Source: an uncultured Caulobacteraceae bacterium
GTDB lineage: Bacteria > Pseudomonadota > Alphaproteobacteria > Caulobacterales > Caulobacteraceae
Assembly: GCA_946482375.1 (NCBI GenBank)
Contig: CAMLRH010000006.1
Coordinates: 1-30,823, forward strand
DNA: 30,823 nucleotides
Reading direction: 5' to 3'
The notes below the pieces were generated by a model. It made no database searches and was not told where the DNA came from. It saw only the letters and a program-made list of their open reading frames with translations. Shown here in pieces: positions 1 to 7,176 of this stretch. The position numbers and the translations under genes are program-made. Every line of letters starts with the position of its first letter. The first letter of the stretch is position 1.

Positions 1-131
1 ACGAGATCATCGCCCACACCGCCGGCAAGATGCGCAAGAACCGCATCCGCGTGCTGGCAGGCGACAAGGTCCTGGTGGAGATGACTCCCTATGACCTCAC
101 CAAGGGCCGCATCACCTACCGCTTCAAGTAA
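1..131 (+). CDS. infA: Translation initiation factor IF-1, 3' end only
   Basis: The first 131 bases are the end of a gene that starts before the window. Read in frame from base 3, they give 42 residues beginning [20 protein letters not shown] and ending KGRITYRFK, followed by TAA. This is the near-invariant C-terminal part of bacterial IF-1, an S1-like OB-fold protein of about 72 residues that occupies the ribosomal A site during initiation. About 30 N-terminal residues are missing. The stop codon overlaps the AAGGA Shine-Dalgarno of the next gene, so the two are probably co-transcribed or translationally coupled. The identification is firm because the family is extremely conserved. Confidence 0.96.
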   Translation, partial: EIIAHTAGKMRKNRIRVLAGDKVLVEMTPYDLTKGRITYRFK

Positions 132-141
132 GGACACGCGC

Positions 142-1008
142 ATGACGGGGGGCATGGACCGCGCGATCGTCGTCACCGGGGCCTCCACAGGCATCGGCCG
201 GGCGACCGTGGCCAGGGCGGTCAAGGAAGGCGGTCATGTCTTCCCAGCGGTGCGCAAGAAGGCCGACGCCGCCGCGCTCAAGGCCGAGTTCGGCGAGGCG
301 GTTACACCCATCATCTTCGACGTCACCGACGAGCCCGCCGTGAAGAAGGCCGCCGCCCAGGTCGGCAAGGCGCTGGGCGAGCGACGTCTCTTCGGCCTCG
401 TCAACAACGCCGGCATGGCCGTGCCGGGGCCGCTGGCCTACCTGACCTCCGACGAGCTGCGTCACCAGATGGAGGTCAACTTCACCGGCGTGCACATCGT
501 CACCCAGGCCTTCCTCCCGCTGCTGGGGGTCGATCCGGATCGCAAGGGCCGGCCGGGCAAGGTGGTGATGATCTCGTCGGTGGGCGGCGAGACGGCCATG
601 CCGTTCATCGGCGCCTACGCCGCCTCCAAGCACGCCATCGAGGGCTACTCCGAGGCCCTGCGTCGCGAGCTGATCCTGTTCGGCATCGACGTCGTGGTGG
701 TCGCGCCGGGCGCCATCGCCACCCCGATCTGGGACAAGGTCGACGACGACGCCATCGGAACCTATGCCAACACCCCGTACTTCCCGATGCTGGGCAAGGT
801 TCAGGACTTCATGATCGGCATGGGGCGCAAGGGCCTGCCGCCGGCGGCCGTCGGCGCGCTGGTCTGGCGGATTTTCTCTCGGCCCAGCAAGGTCCGCTAC
901 CGCATCCTGCGCGGAGAGTTCTTCCAGATGACGCTGCCGAAGATGTTGCCGCCACGGATGGTCGACAAGGCGATCGCCCGCATGCTCGGGCTCTCGCCGT
1001 CCCGGTGA
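142..1008 (+). CDS. Short-chain dehydrogenase/reductase (SDR)
   Basis: The 288-residue protein is a classical NAD(P)-dependent SDR. It shows the Rossmann motif TGASTGIG near residue 15, NNAG in the middle, a catalytic Ser (MISSVGG) and the YAASK active-site Tyr/Lys pair. These enzymes oxidise or reduce alcohol/ketone groups in the cytoplasm; the substrate cannot be read from the sequence. I chose ATG 142 because AAGGA at 130-134 lies 7 bases upstream; an in-frame ATG at 154 is possible, while an upstream extension would run into infA. The gene overlaps maf by four bases (GTGA). The C-terminal half is longer than in minimal 250-residue SDRs, with a tail rich in basic and hydrophobic residues (RYRILRGEFFQM), as in sterol- or lipid-active SDRs; that last point is only suggestive. 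Confidence 0.9.
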   Translation: MTGGMDRAIVVTGASTGIGRATVARAVKEGGHVFPAVRKKADAAALKAEFGEAVTPIIFDVTDEPAVKKAAAQVGKALGERRLFGLVNNAGMAVPGPLAYLTSDELRHQMEVNFTGVHIVTQAFLPLLGVDPDRKGRPGKVVMISSVGGETAMPFIGAYAASKHAIEGYSEALRRELILFGIDVVVVAPGAIATPIWDKVDDDAIGTYANTPYFPMLGKVQDFMIGMGRKGLPPAAVGALVWRIFSRPSKVRYRILRGEFFQMTLPKMLPPRMVDKAIARMLGLSPSR

Positions 1009-1577
1009 GCACCCCCATCCTCGTTCTCGCGAGCGCCAGCCCCCGGCGGCTGGAGCTGCTGCGGCAAGTCGGGATCGAACCCGGCCACGTCGTTCATACC
1101 GACATCGACGAGACGTGGCCGAAGGGCGAGACACCTCGCCTGCACGCCCTGCGGCTGGCGCGGGAGAAGGCCGTGGCCGGGTCAACCGCTGAGGCCTTTG
1201 TCATCGCGGCCGACACGGTGGTGGCGGTCGGCCGCCGGGTGTTGCCCAAGACGGAGACGGCAGAACAGGCGCGCGATTGCCTGACGCTGCTGTCGGGCCG
1301 GGCGCACAAGGTGCTGACGGCAGTGGCGGTGACGGCCCCGGATGGGCGTACGGCCGCGCGGCTGGTCGAGACCCGCGTTCGCTTCAAGCGGCTGACGTCG
1401 CGGGAGATGGAAGCCTACCTCGAAAGCGACGAGTGGCGCGGCAAGGCCGGCGGCTATGGCGTGCAGGGCAGGGCGGGCGCCTTCGTCCTGGAGCTGCAGG
1501 GTTCCTACACGGCGGTGGTCGGACTGCCGCTCTATGAGACCCTATGCCTGCTCGAAGGGCTGGGCTGGCGGCCATGA
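1005..1577 (+). CDS. maf: Maf-family nucleotide pyrophosphatase
   Basis: The 190-residue protein begins with the Maf signature (ILVLASASPRRLELL) and has the conserved VIAADTVV segment, the LSGRAHKVLTAV block and GKAGGYGVQG near residue 147, then GSYTAVVGLPL. Maf proteins hydrolyse non-canonical or pyrimidine nucleoside triphosphates to monophosphates and are thought to clean the nucleotide pool or affect septation. The C-terminal pattern resembles the YhdE (dTTP/UTP) subgroup, but substrate class is inferred. The start is GTG 1005, inside the stop codon of the SDR gene, and the stop overlaps the ATG of the next gene, so translation is coupled on both sides. The order infA–(SDR)–maf–RNase E/G–yacG is characteristic of alphaproteobacteria. 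Confidence 0.95.
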   Translation: MSTPILVLASASPRRLELLRQVGIEPGHVVHTDIDETWPKGETPRLHALRLAREKAVAGSTAEAFVIAADTVVAVGRRVLPKTETAEQARDCLTLLSGRAHKVLTAVAVTAPDGRTAARLVETRVRFKRLTSREMEAYLESDEWRGKAGGYGVQGRAGAFVLELQGSYTAVVGLPLYETLCLLEGLGWRP

Positions 1578-2593
1578 GACGCTTCTATCTCGACAAGGGC
1601 ATCGGCGAGACGCGTGGCGTCATCACCCTCGACGGCCGCCCCGAACGCCTGCTGGTCGCCCGCGACGGCGACGACCCCGCGCAGGCGCTGGGCGCGCGCA
1701 GCGTGGCGCGGGTTCGCAACGTCGATCGCGCGCTGTGGACAGCCTTCCTCCAGTTGCCGGGCGGCGCGGCGGCCGTACTCCCACTGAAGGAAGAGCGGTT
1801 GGCGGAAGGCCAGGCCGTCGAAGTCGAGATCAAGAGCGAGGCGCGGGGCGACAAGTCCGCCACCGCCCGTCTCGTCGGCCCCGGCGAGGGCGCGCCGCGC
1901 CTGCTGGAGGCCGCGCCGAATATCGAGACGGAGCTTCGGGCGCTGGCGAAGGACGAGAAGGTCGTCGAAGGCGCCGCCGCCCGGGAGGCCGCCGACGAGG
2001 CGGAGGCCGAGGCGCTGGAGACCATTCACCCGCTGCCCGGCGGCGGCTCGCTGGCCATCGAGGAGACCCGGGCGCTGGTGGCGATCGACGTCGATGTCGG
2101 CGAGCGGCAGGGCGCCGACTCCAAGCGCGTGACCCGCCAAGCCAACCTGACGGCGCTGGGGGCGGCGGCGCGGCTGCTACGGCTGAAGGGGCTTGGCGGG
2201 CTGGTGGTCTTCGATCTGGCGGGGAGGGGACATGACGGCCAGGCGCTGCTTTCCGCCGCCCGCGCCGCCTTCGGTCCCGACAACCCCGGCGTCGCCATCA
2301 GCCCGGTCAGCCGGTTCGGGACCATGGAGCTGACCGTGCCGCGACGGCGACGGCCGGTGCTGGACCTGCTGGGCGGTGATTCTCCGCGGACGAACGCCCT
2401 GCGGTTGATTCGCATGCTGGAACGGGAAGGGCGGGCTTCGCCGGGCGCGCGACTGGCCGCCAGCTGCTCGCCTGTCGTGGCCGAGGCCGCCGCACCATAT
2501 GAATCGGCGCTGGCCGACCGGCTGGGGCGGCGCTTCACCATCGCCGCCCGCGAGGGCTGGCCCGACGATCGCCTGGAGGTGAGTGCGCAATGA
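1574..2593 (+). CDS. Short ribonuclease E/G-family protein
   Basis: The 339-residue protein starts at ATG 1574 within the maf stop (ATGA). Residues about 38-100 look like the S1 RNA-binding part of RNase G, and residues 168-225 like its DNase I-like catalytic part. Two acidic residues aligning with the catalytic Asp pair of E. coli RNase E are kept: D172 in AIDVDVG and D214 in VVFDLAG. The protein is much shorter than RNase G (about 489 residues). The CPxCxG zinc-link that joins RNase E/G protomers is absent, and the position after the first Asp is DVD where RNase E has an Asn. It is probably the accessory short RNase E/G paralogue that sits beside maf and yacG in alphaproteobacteria, not the main degradosome enzyme. 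Family assignment is firm; activity is uncertain. Confidence 0.88.
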   Translation: MRRFYLDKGIGETRGVITLDGRPERLLVARDGDDPAQALGARSVARVRNVDRALWTAFLQLPGGAAAVLPLKEERLAEGQAVEVEIKSEARGDKSATARLVGPGEGAPRLLEAAPNIETELRALAKDEKVVEGAAAREAADEAEAEALETIHPLPGGGSLAIEETRALVAIDVDVGERQGADSKRVTRQANLTALGAAARLLRLKGLGGLVVFDLAGRGHDGQALLSAARAAFGPDNPGVAISPVSRFGTMELTVPRRRRPVLDLLGGDSPRTNALRLIRMLEREGRASPGARLAASCSPVVAEAAAPYESALADRLGRRFTIAAREGWPDDRLEVSAQ

Positions 2594-2754
2594 GCAAGGG
2601 GTGTCCGATCTGCGGCAAGCCGACGGACCAGGCCTTTCGGCCGTTCTGCTCGAAGCGCTGCGCCGACGTCGATCTGCAGCGCTGGTTCGCGGGCGCCTAC
2701 GCGGTGCCGGCCGTGGAGAATGACGAGGCGCCGGGCAAGGGCGAAGAGGACTGA
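2590..2754 (+). CDS. yacG: DNA gyrase inhibitor / zinc-binding protein YacG
   Basis: This 54-residue gene starts at ATG 2590, overlapping the previous stop (ATGA), and ends at TGA 2752. The protein has the YacG zinc site CPIC (C5, C8) and CSKRC (C20, C24), followed by the typical ADVDLQRWFAGAYAVP segment and an acidic tail. YacG binds GyrB and blocks DNA binding by gyrase; in most proteobacteria it is a very small protein like this one. It is the last gene of the overlapping maf–RNase E/G–yacG run, about 60 bases before tRNA-Phe. Small size and four cysteines make the call clear. Confidence 0.93.
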   Translation: MSKGCPICGKPTDQAFRPFCSKRCADVDLQRWFAGAYAVPAVENDEAPGKGEED

Positions 2755-2817
2755 TCGGCCCGCTGGACTTGGGCTAGCGCCTCTTCTATAGACGCGGCTC
2801 CCCGCGACGCGGCCCGT

Positions 2818-2893
2818 GCCTGGGTAGCTCAGTTGGTAGAGCAGCGGATTGAAAATCCGCGTGTCGGTGGTTCGAATCCGCCCCCAGGCACCA
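2818..2893 (+). tRNA. tRNA-Phe (GAA)
   Basis: The 76-base sequence folds as a standard cloverleaf. The acceptor stem pairs GCCTGGG with CCCAGGC, followed by discriminator A and an encoded CCA. The D arm begins GCTC, the anticodon stem is GCGGA/TCCGC with anticodon GAA at 2851-2853, and the T arm contains GGTTCGAATCC. I see no integrase or att-like duplication of the 3' end downstream, so it does not mark an obvious island. Confidence 0.97.
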
Positions 2894-3339
2894 TCCTCCT
2901 TCGTTCACATTTCGCGCCGCAGTTTTGCTGCATTGCAGCATTCGCGGTCCCTTGTTCGGTTAAAACTCGCGCGTGACGCAGGCGTCATCATTGTGCGGTG
3001 CAATATATCCCTGCTCGCTAAAGAACAGCCGCTTCCCTACCGGTTAAACAGGTCTTGACGGACAGGTAAGGGTTCGCCAAAGGACGACGGCCGCAAGTCC
3101 TACTTGGGGCGAAACCTCGTCCTTCTCCGCGAAGGGCAGGCTTCCCATGCGCCTTCGAAACGCCATTCTTTGTACCGAAGGGTTGGGGATTGCGTTGCGG
3201 GTCGGGCGCAGCGAAAGCGGTCTGTTCTGGGGCGGAACGTCAGTTCCGTCGCGGTTCAGGAAAATCAAATTGGGTGGAGACGCTCTCGCGCGACGACCCT
3301 CGGTCCAACGTGCTAGACCAACTCAGGAACTGGCGACAG
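2894..3339 (+). other. 446-base intergenic region upstream of exbB, with two palindromes
   Basis: No convincing gene is visible between tRNA-Phe and exbB on either strand; the small open frames there have no protein-like composition. Two dyads stand out. TGCTGCA-T-TGCAGCA lies at 2926-2940, and CGGAAC-GTCA-GTTCCG at 3233-3248. The first has the general TGC…GCA symmetry of alphaproteobacterial metal-regulator sites, which would suit a TonB operon, but this is only a possibility. A TTGACG at 3055-3060 could be a -35, but I cannot find a convincing -10 at the right distance. The exbB promoter and leader must lie in this region. Confidence 0.45.
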
Positions 3340-4236
3340 ATGCTCGACAAGAAACTTACTCCCATCATCGCTCTTTGCGGCGCCGTGGCGCTGATGACGA
3401 GCGCTCCGGCCTTCGCGCAGGAAGCTACTCCGGCTCCGGCAGAGGCGGCCGCCACCAACGACGCCGCCGCGACCACCGCCGCGGCCGCGCCTGCCGAAGC
3501 TCCGGCTGAAGACGCCGCGCCTCCCACGATGGAAAAGCGCGACGAAGCTCACAAGCTCACCCCCATCGGGATGTTCCTGGAAGCGGACTGGGTCGTTAAG
3601 GTCGTGATGATCGGCCTGATCCTGGCCTCGATCTTCTCCTGGACCCTGCTGGTCACCAAGCTCCTCGAGTTCGGCGCCCTCGGCCGTCGTTCCGACGCTT
3701 TCGTGGAAGCCTTCCGCGGCGCCAAGAACATCAACGACATGGGCCGCCTGGCTCAGTCGGAAGAGTTCGAAGGCAACCCGCTGGCCGACATGACGGCCGC
3801 CGCCGCCCAGGAAGTGGAGCTGTCCCGTCAGGCCGGCCTGCAGCTGGCTGGCGAGCACCGCGAAACCACCATCGCCCGCGCCCAGACGGCCGTGTCGGCC
3901 GTGCAGTCCTCGCTGGCCAAGCGCCTGTCGAGCGGCATGCAGTTCCTGGCCTCGGTCGGCTCGAACGCACCGTTCATCGGTCTGTTCGGCACCGTCTACG
4001 GGATCATGAACTCGTTCATCGGTATCGCGAACACCAACACGACCAACCTCGCCGTCGTGGCCCCCGGCATCGCCGAGGCCCTGCTGGCGACCGGTATCGG
4101 TCTGTTCGCCGCCATTCCCGCGGTTATCTTCTATAACTACTTCCAAACGCGGATTTCGGCCTATGGCACCCGTTCGGACGGCTTCAACGCCGAGCTGATG
4201 AACGCCATTTCGCGGCAGCTCGACAAGGGAGCCTAA
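3340..4236 (+). CDS. exbB: ExbB-type proton channel subunit (MotA/TolQ/ExbB family)
   Basis: The 298-residue protein begins with a Sec-type signal sequence (MLDKKLTPIIALCGAVALMT, cleavage likely after AFA at residue 26). A periplasmic Ala/Pro/Glu-rich stretch follows (27-62), then three transmembrane segments at about 85-108, 208-230 and 245-266. The last two carry the family core GSNAPFIGLFGTVYGIM and ATGIGLFAAIPAV. ExbB forms the pentameric proton channel that, with ExbD, energises TonB. The cleaved leader and Ala/Pro-rich N-terminus are common in alphaproteobacterial ExbB. ATG 3340 is chosen because it starts the signal peptide and has AGGA at 3325; the frame is open upstream to 3190 but that part is not protein-like. 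exbD follows after 5 bases. These genes most likely power the receptors at 8310-24933. Confidence 0.93.
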   Translation: MLDKKLTPIIALCGAVALMTSAPAFAQEATPAPAEAAATNDAAATTAAAAPAEAPAEDAAPPTMEKRDEAHKLTPIGMFLEADWVVKVVMIGLILASIFSWTLLVTKLLEFGALGRRSDAFVEAFRGAKNINDMGRLAQSEEFEGNPLADMTAAAAQEVELSRQAGLQLAGEHRETTIARAQTAVSAVQSSLAKRLSSGMQFLASVGSNAPFIGLFGTVYGIMNSFIGIANTNTTNLAVVAPGIAEALLATGIGLFAAIPAVIFYNYFQTRISAYGTRSDGFNAELMNAISRQLDKGA

Positions 4237-4241
4237 AACCG

Positions 4242-4688
4242 ATGGGAGCCAAACTTGGAGGCTCCGGCGGAGACCGCTACCAGGTCGAGCAGAACAGTAC
4301 GATCAACGTCACACCCTTCGTGGACGTGATGCTGGTCCTTCTGATCATCTTCATGGTGGCCGCGCCTCTTGCTAGCGTGTCGGTCGAGCTGAAGCTGCCG
4401 GATGCGGTGGCAAAGCCTCGACCGAACCCGCCGAAGCCGGTTTACATCTCGATCCAGAAGTCAGGGAACATCTACATTGGTGACTTCCCGACTGACCTGG
4501 CCGCAATTGGCGACGACCTCCGTACGGCGGTCGGCAGCCGGGATCCTGAGCGGGAGCGGATCTTCATCCGCGCCGACCAGGAAGTCCGCTACGGCGCCTT
4601 CATGGAGGTAATGAACGCCCTCCAGGATAACGGCTTCTACAGCGTGGCTCTAATCGGTCAGGACATGACCCCCGCGAAAGGCGGGTGA
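4242..4688 (+). CDS. exbD: ExbD/TolR-family transducer
   Basis: The 148-residue protein has a short cytoplasmic head, one transmembrane helix at about 27-43 containing the essential protonatable Asp (D28 in TPFVDVMLVLLIIFM), and a periplasmic C-terminal domain with the family pattern VYISIQKSGNIYIGD. It partners ExbB in converting the proton gradient into TonB movement. ATG 4242 lies five bases after the exbB stop, with AAGGGA about 11 bases upstream. The gene is followed three bases later by tonB. Only one exbD is present, whereas some Caulobacterales operons carry two. Confidence 0.94.
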   Translation: MGAKLGGSGGDRYQVEQNSTINVTPFVDVMLVLLIIFMVAAPLASVSVELKLPDAVAKPRPNPPKPVYISIQKSGNIYIGDFPTDLAAIGDDLRTAVGSRDPERERIFIRADQEVRYGAFMEVMNALQDNGFYSVALIGQDMTPAKGG

Positions 4689-4691
4689 CCC

Positions 4692-5411
4692 ATGGCAGAC
4701 GATCAGAACCAAGAAGTCCGCCGGCCGCACAACCCGTTTGACGCCCCCGAGCAGAAGGGGCTGGGCAAAGGCTTCGTGACGGCCATGGCCGTTGTGTTGA
4801 TCTTCCACGCCCTGCTCGGCGTCTATCTGTGGAAGTTCCGGTTTGAGCCGAAGTACCGCACGTTCACGGATGAGAAGATCGACACGGAGCTGGTGAAACC
4901 GCCTCCGCCGCCGCCTCCTCCGCCGCCGCCGCCGCCGCCGACGGAAAAGCCGCCGCCGCCGCGTCTGCAGCCTCGTCCTCCGGTGACTCCGCCGCCGGAC
5001 GTGCCGCCGCCGCCGCCGCTGCCGGTGCCGCCGGTGCCGAAGAACGAACGCGTCGAGAGCCCGGCCCCGCCGGTTATCGCGCCGCCGTCTCCTCCGGCTC
5101 CGCCGCGTCCGTCGATCATCACCAATCCGGACTGGCTCCGGAAGCCGAGTGGTGACGATATGGCCCGCTACTATCCGGACCGCGCCCAGCGGCTGGAGCG
5201 CAGCGGCCGGGCGACGATCAGCTGCACCGTGAAGGCCAACGGCACGGTCACCGGCTGCTCGATTGTCTCGGAGGATCCGCCGGACATGGGCTTCGGGGAT
5301 GCCGCGATCCGGCTCTCCAGGCTGTTCCGGATGCGTCCGCAGACGCGGGACGGTACGCCGGTCGAGGGCGGTACGGTCCGTATCCCGATCTCCTTCCAGC
5401 TCCCGCGCTAG
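4692..5411 (+). CDS. tonB: TonB energy transducer
   Basis: The 239-residue protein has a cytoplasmic N-terminus, one transmembrane helix at about 28-47 with a buried His (H39 in VLIFHALLGVYLW) like the functionally essential TonB His, a long Pro-rich spacer (residues about 69-140) and a C-terminal TonB domain (about 155-239, ending RIPISFQLPR). The spacer is almost pure Pro with runs of more than ten and should span the periplasm as a stiff rod. The C-terminal domain has a Cys pair (SCTVKANGTVTGCS) that could form a disulfide. It sits three bases after exbD and is the last gene of the operon, directly before a strong terminator. It is presumably the partner of the receptors' TonB boxes. Confidence 0.95.
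   Translation: MADDQNQEVRRPHNPFDAPEQKGLGKGFVTAMAVVLIFHALLGVYLWKFRFEPKYRTFTDEKIDTELVKPPPPPPPPPPPPPPTEKPPPPRLQPRPPVTPPPDVPPPPPLPVPPVPKNERVESPAPPVIAPPSPPAPPRPSIITNPDWLRKPSGDDMARYYPDRAQRLERSGRATISCTVKANGTVTGCSIVSEDPPDMGFGDAAIRLSRLFRMRPQTRDGTPVEGGTVRIPISFQLPR
4899..5038 (+). repeat. CCG-type triplet-rich tract coding the TonB Pro spacer
   Basis: Near-perfect CCG/CCT triplet runs, all read as Pro, with a few interrupting Lys, Glu, Arg and Val codons. The tract encodes the extended periplasmic linker of TonB. Such slippage-prone DNA could change length by multiples of three without breaking the frame. The reverse strand reads as a long Gly-rich open frame, which is an artefact of the repeat. Confidence 0.8.
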
Positions 5412-5435
5412 GGACGGAAGGGTCGCCAGAGTCCA

Positions 5436-5471
5436 AGCCCCGGAGGGTTCTCCTCCGGGGCTTTTTCTTTT
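5436..5471 (+). terminator. Rho-independent terminator after tonB
   Basis: AGCCCCGGAGG (5436-5446) pairs perfectly with CCTCCGGGGCT (5452-5462) around a 5-base loop, followed by a TTTTCTTTT run. It lies 24 bases after the tonB stop and 5 bases before the end of the convergent hydrolase gene. The minus-strand side has only a weak T run, so it acts mainly on the exbB-exbD-tonB transcript. Confidence 0.93.
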
Positions 5472-5475
5472 GCCC

Positions 5476-6345
5476 TCAGGCCAGGTTCTTGAGCTTCAGC
5501 CAGCGCTCCAACCGCTCGTTGACGGCTTCCGGCGCCTCCTGCTGCACCCAGTGCGAGACGTTGGGCAGGCGGTTGAGGGTGAGGTCGGCGACGAACGGCT
5601 CGTAGTTCTCGGTGAACTCGATGCCGATGGCGATGTCCTCCTCGCCCCAGATCATCTGCGTCGGGACTTCGATGCGCGGGCCGTCGCCATACTTGCCGAG
5701 GCCCGGGAAGTTGGCGCGGTAGTAGTTGACCATGGCCGTCGCCGCGCCTGGGACCAGGACGTTGCGGCGGAAGGGCTCCACATCGGCGTCGCTGAAACGG
5801 CTCTTGTCGATCGCGCTGCCCCTAAACGCGCGGACCACGGCCCGCCCGCCGCCGGCCGTCAGCGCCAGTTCCGGTATCCCGGGCAGCTGGAAGAAGCCGA
5901 TGTACCAGGACTTGAGCCACTGTTTCGGGCTCGATCGCGCCCGGGCCAGCGTGCCCGGATGGGGCACGTTCATGATCACCAGCCCGTCCAGCGGCAGCCG
6001 CCGCTTGATGGCGAACACCCAGGCGACCAGCGCCCCCCAGTCGTGCGCGATCAACAGCCGCCGCCTGGCGCCCAGCGCCTCGAACATGCCGGCGACGTCC
6101 TCGACCAGGTGTTCGACGTCGTAGGCCGCCACGCCCTTCGGCCGGCTGCTGTCGCCATAGCCGCGCATGTCCGGCGCCACGGCCCGCCAGCCGAGCCCGG
6201 CCAGCAACGGCAGCTGATAGCGCCACGACCATCGGCTCTCCGGAAAGCCGTGCAGCAGCAGGGCGACGTCGTCGCCTTCGCCAGCCTCGTCGGCCGTAAA
6301 CGTCAGCCCGTTGGCCGCTATTGTGCGTGTACGGATTTCAACCAT
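5476..6345 (-). CDS. Alpha/beta hydrolase, epoxide-hydrolase-like
   Basis: The 289-residue protein has the alpha/beta-hydrolase features HGFPES (residues 32-37, oxyanion region), the nucleophile elbow AHDWGAL with Asp102 as nucleophile, a second acid in GEEDIAIG and a C-terminal His in NVSHWVQQE. An Asp nucleophile plus lid tyrosines (VNYYRANF) is the pattern of epoxide hydrolases and haloalkane/fluoroacetate dehalogenases rather than Ser esterases. No signal peptide is evident. I chose ATG at 6343-6345 because GGGGGAG lies just upstream on the minus strand; 18 more residues would be possible from 6399. It stands alone, convergent with tonB and divergent from tRNA-His. The substrate is unknown. 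Confidence 0.9.
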   Translation of the reverse strand: MVEIRTRTIAANGLTFTADEAGEGDDVALLLHGFPESRWSWRYQLPLLAGLGWRAVAPDMRGYGDSSRPKGVAAYDVEHLVEDVAGMFEALGARRRLLIAHDWGALVAWVFAIKRRLPLDGLVIMNVPHPGTLARARSSPKQWLKSWYIGFFQLPGIPELALTAGGGRAVVRAFRGSAIDKSRFSDADVEPFRRNVLVPGAATAMVNYYRANFPGLGKYGDGPRIEVPTQMIWGEEDIAIGIEFTENYEPFVADLTLNRLPNVSHWVQQEAPEAVNERLERWLKLKNLA

Positions 6346-6450
6346 CTGTAGCTCTCCCCCGAGAGGGAATGCATACGACGCCGCAAGGCTCGCGGACATC
6401 CTTGATTGCGCCGCAAGCTCCGACTACACCCACCCTCTCGCGATGGCGAT

Positions 6451-6527
6451 GCCGCCCTAGCTCAGTTGGTTAGAGCGCCAGATTGTGGCTCTGGAGGTCT
6501 CCCGTTCGATCCGGGAGGGCGGTACCA
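6451..6527 (+). tRNA. tRNA-His (GTG), alphaproteobacterial form without G-1/C73
   Basis: The 77-base cloverleaf has acceptor arms GCCGCCC and GGGCGGT, anticodon stem CCAGA/TCTGG with anticodon GTG at 6485-6487, and a T arm with CGTTCGATCCG. The acceptor stem ends in a G1·U72 wobble, the discriminator is A73 and CCA is encoded. The base before G1 is T, so there is no encoded G-1. Most bacteria have G-1 paired to C73 in tRNA-His; this G1·U72/A73 form is the known exception in Caulobacter and many alphaproteobacteria. Confidence 0.96.
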
Positions 6528-6535
6528 CCGTTCTC

Positions 6536-6586
6536 AAAAAATCTGCGTCCCGGACGTGGGGTTTTCCGCGAAACTGGCCTGTAATG
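6536..6586 (+). promoter_or_regulatory. Predicted cassette-1 ECF promoter, sigma gene copy
   Basis: An A6 tract (6536-6541), then ACGTGGGG with GTGGGG at 6556-6561, then exactly 18 bases, then TGTAATG at 6580-6586. The same layout, with ACGTGGGG, GGCC just before the -10 and TGTWATG, occurs before receptor 1 (8235-8267). The spacing resembles the E. coli FecI target (a -35 hexamer, then about 17 bases to a short -10). The start codon of the sigma gene is 60 bases downstream. The assignment rests on the paired match, not on a known consensus. Confidence 0.55.
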
Positions 6587-6592
6587 ACGCAG

Positions 6593-6618
6593 GCCCGCTC
6601 CGCGTCGCGCGGACGGGC
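6593..6618 (+). other. Hairpin at the 5' end of the cassette-1 sigma mRNA
   Basis: GCCCG and CCGCG (6593-6604) pair with CGCGG and CGGGC (6608-6618) around a TCG loop, with one bulged C. It would lie close to the predicted transcription start and 28 bases before the sigma start codon. It may stabilise the 5' end or affect translation; neither is shown. Confidence 0.4.
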
Positions 6619-6645
6619 GCGTTCAGGTGCGGGGTTTCTCTCGAG

Positions 6646-7176
6646 ATGGCGCAGCCGCCGGAGCCTCTGAAGGACGCGGGCGATCGGCCCGCCCGCGAGG
6701 GCTGGATGGCGCAGTATGCGCCGGCGCTGCGCCGCTATTTCGCCAAGCGCGTGCCGCCGGCCGAGGCCGAGGACCTGGTGCAGGACGTCTTCCTGGCCAT
6801 GCAGGTGAGGGGAGAAATCCGCGATCCCGAGCAGGCCGACCGCTACCTATTCCGCGTGGCGGCCAACGCGCTGGCGCGAAGGCGGCAACGCCAGCGCTGG
6901 GATTGGGCGCACCATGAGGAACTCGACGGCGGTTTCGCGCCCCGCGACGAGCTGCACCCCGAACGCATCATGCTCGATCGCGAGCGGCTGGCGCAGTTCA
7001 CCGCCGCGCTGGATAGCCTGCCGCCGCGCATGAGCGAGGCCTTCATCCTCCACCGCTTCGAGGAGATGACCTACCGCGAGATCGCCCGTCGCATGGGGGT
7101 GTCGGTGCGCACGGTCGAGCACTTCGTCTCGCGCGCCATGCGCCGCATCTACGCCAGCCTGGAGGCGACCGGATGA
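6646..7176 (+). CDS. FecI-type ECF sigma factor, cassette 1
   Basis: The 176-residue protein has sigma region 2 at about residues 22-90 (WMAQYAPALRRYF, AEAEDLVQDVFLAM, then RYLFRVAANALARR) and region 4 at about 118-172 (LPPRMSEAFILHRFEEMTYR, then a helix-turn-helix EIARRMGVSVRTVEHFVSRAM). It is closest in pattern to FecI-group ECF factors, which direct RNA polymerase to the receptor gene when the matching FecR is activated. ATG 6646 is taken; it has no strong Shine-Dalgarno, and the frame is open upstream across tRNA-His, which cannot be coding. The stop overlaps the fecR-like start (ATGA), so the two are translationally coupled. A predicted cognate promoter lies at 6556-6586, which suggests autoregulation. 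Confidence 0.92.
   Translation: MAQPPEPLKDAGDRPAREGWMAQYAPALRRYFAKRVPPAEAEDLVQDVFLAMQVRGEIRDPEQADRYLFRVAANALARRRQRQRWDWAHHEELDGGFAPRDELHPERIMLDRERLAQFTAALDSLPPRMSEAFILHRFEEMTYREIARRMGVSVRTVEHFVSRAMRRIYASLEATG

Noticed and set aside
4823..5125. Gly-rich open frame on the minus strand opposite tonB
   Set aside because: It is the mirror of the Pro-codon repeat; no start signal and no recognisable protein.
2818..6527. tRNA-Phe or tRNA-His as an island attachment site
   Set aside because: No integrase, no duplicated tRNA 3' end and no change in gene style next to either tRNA.
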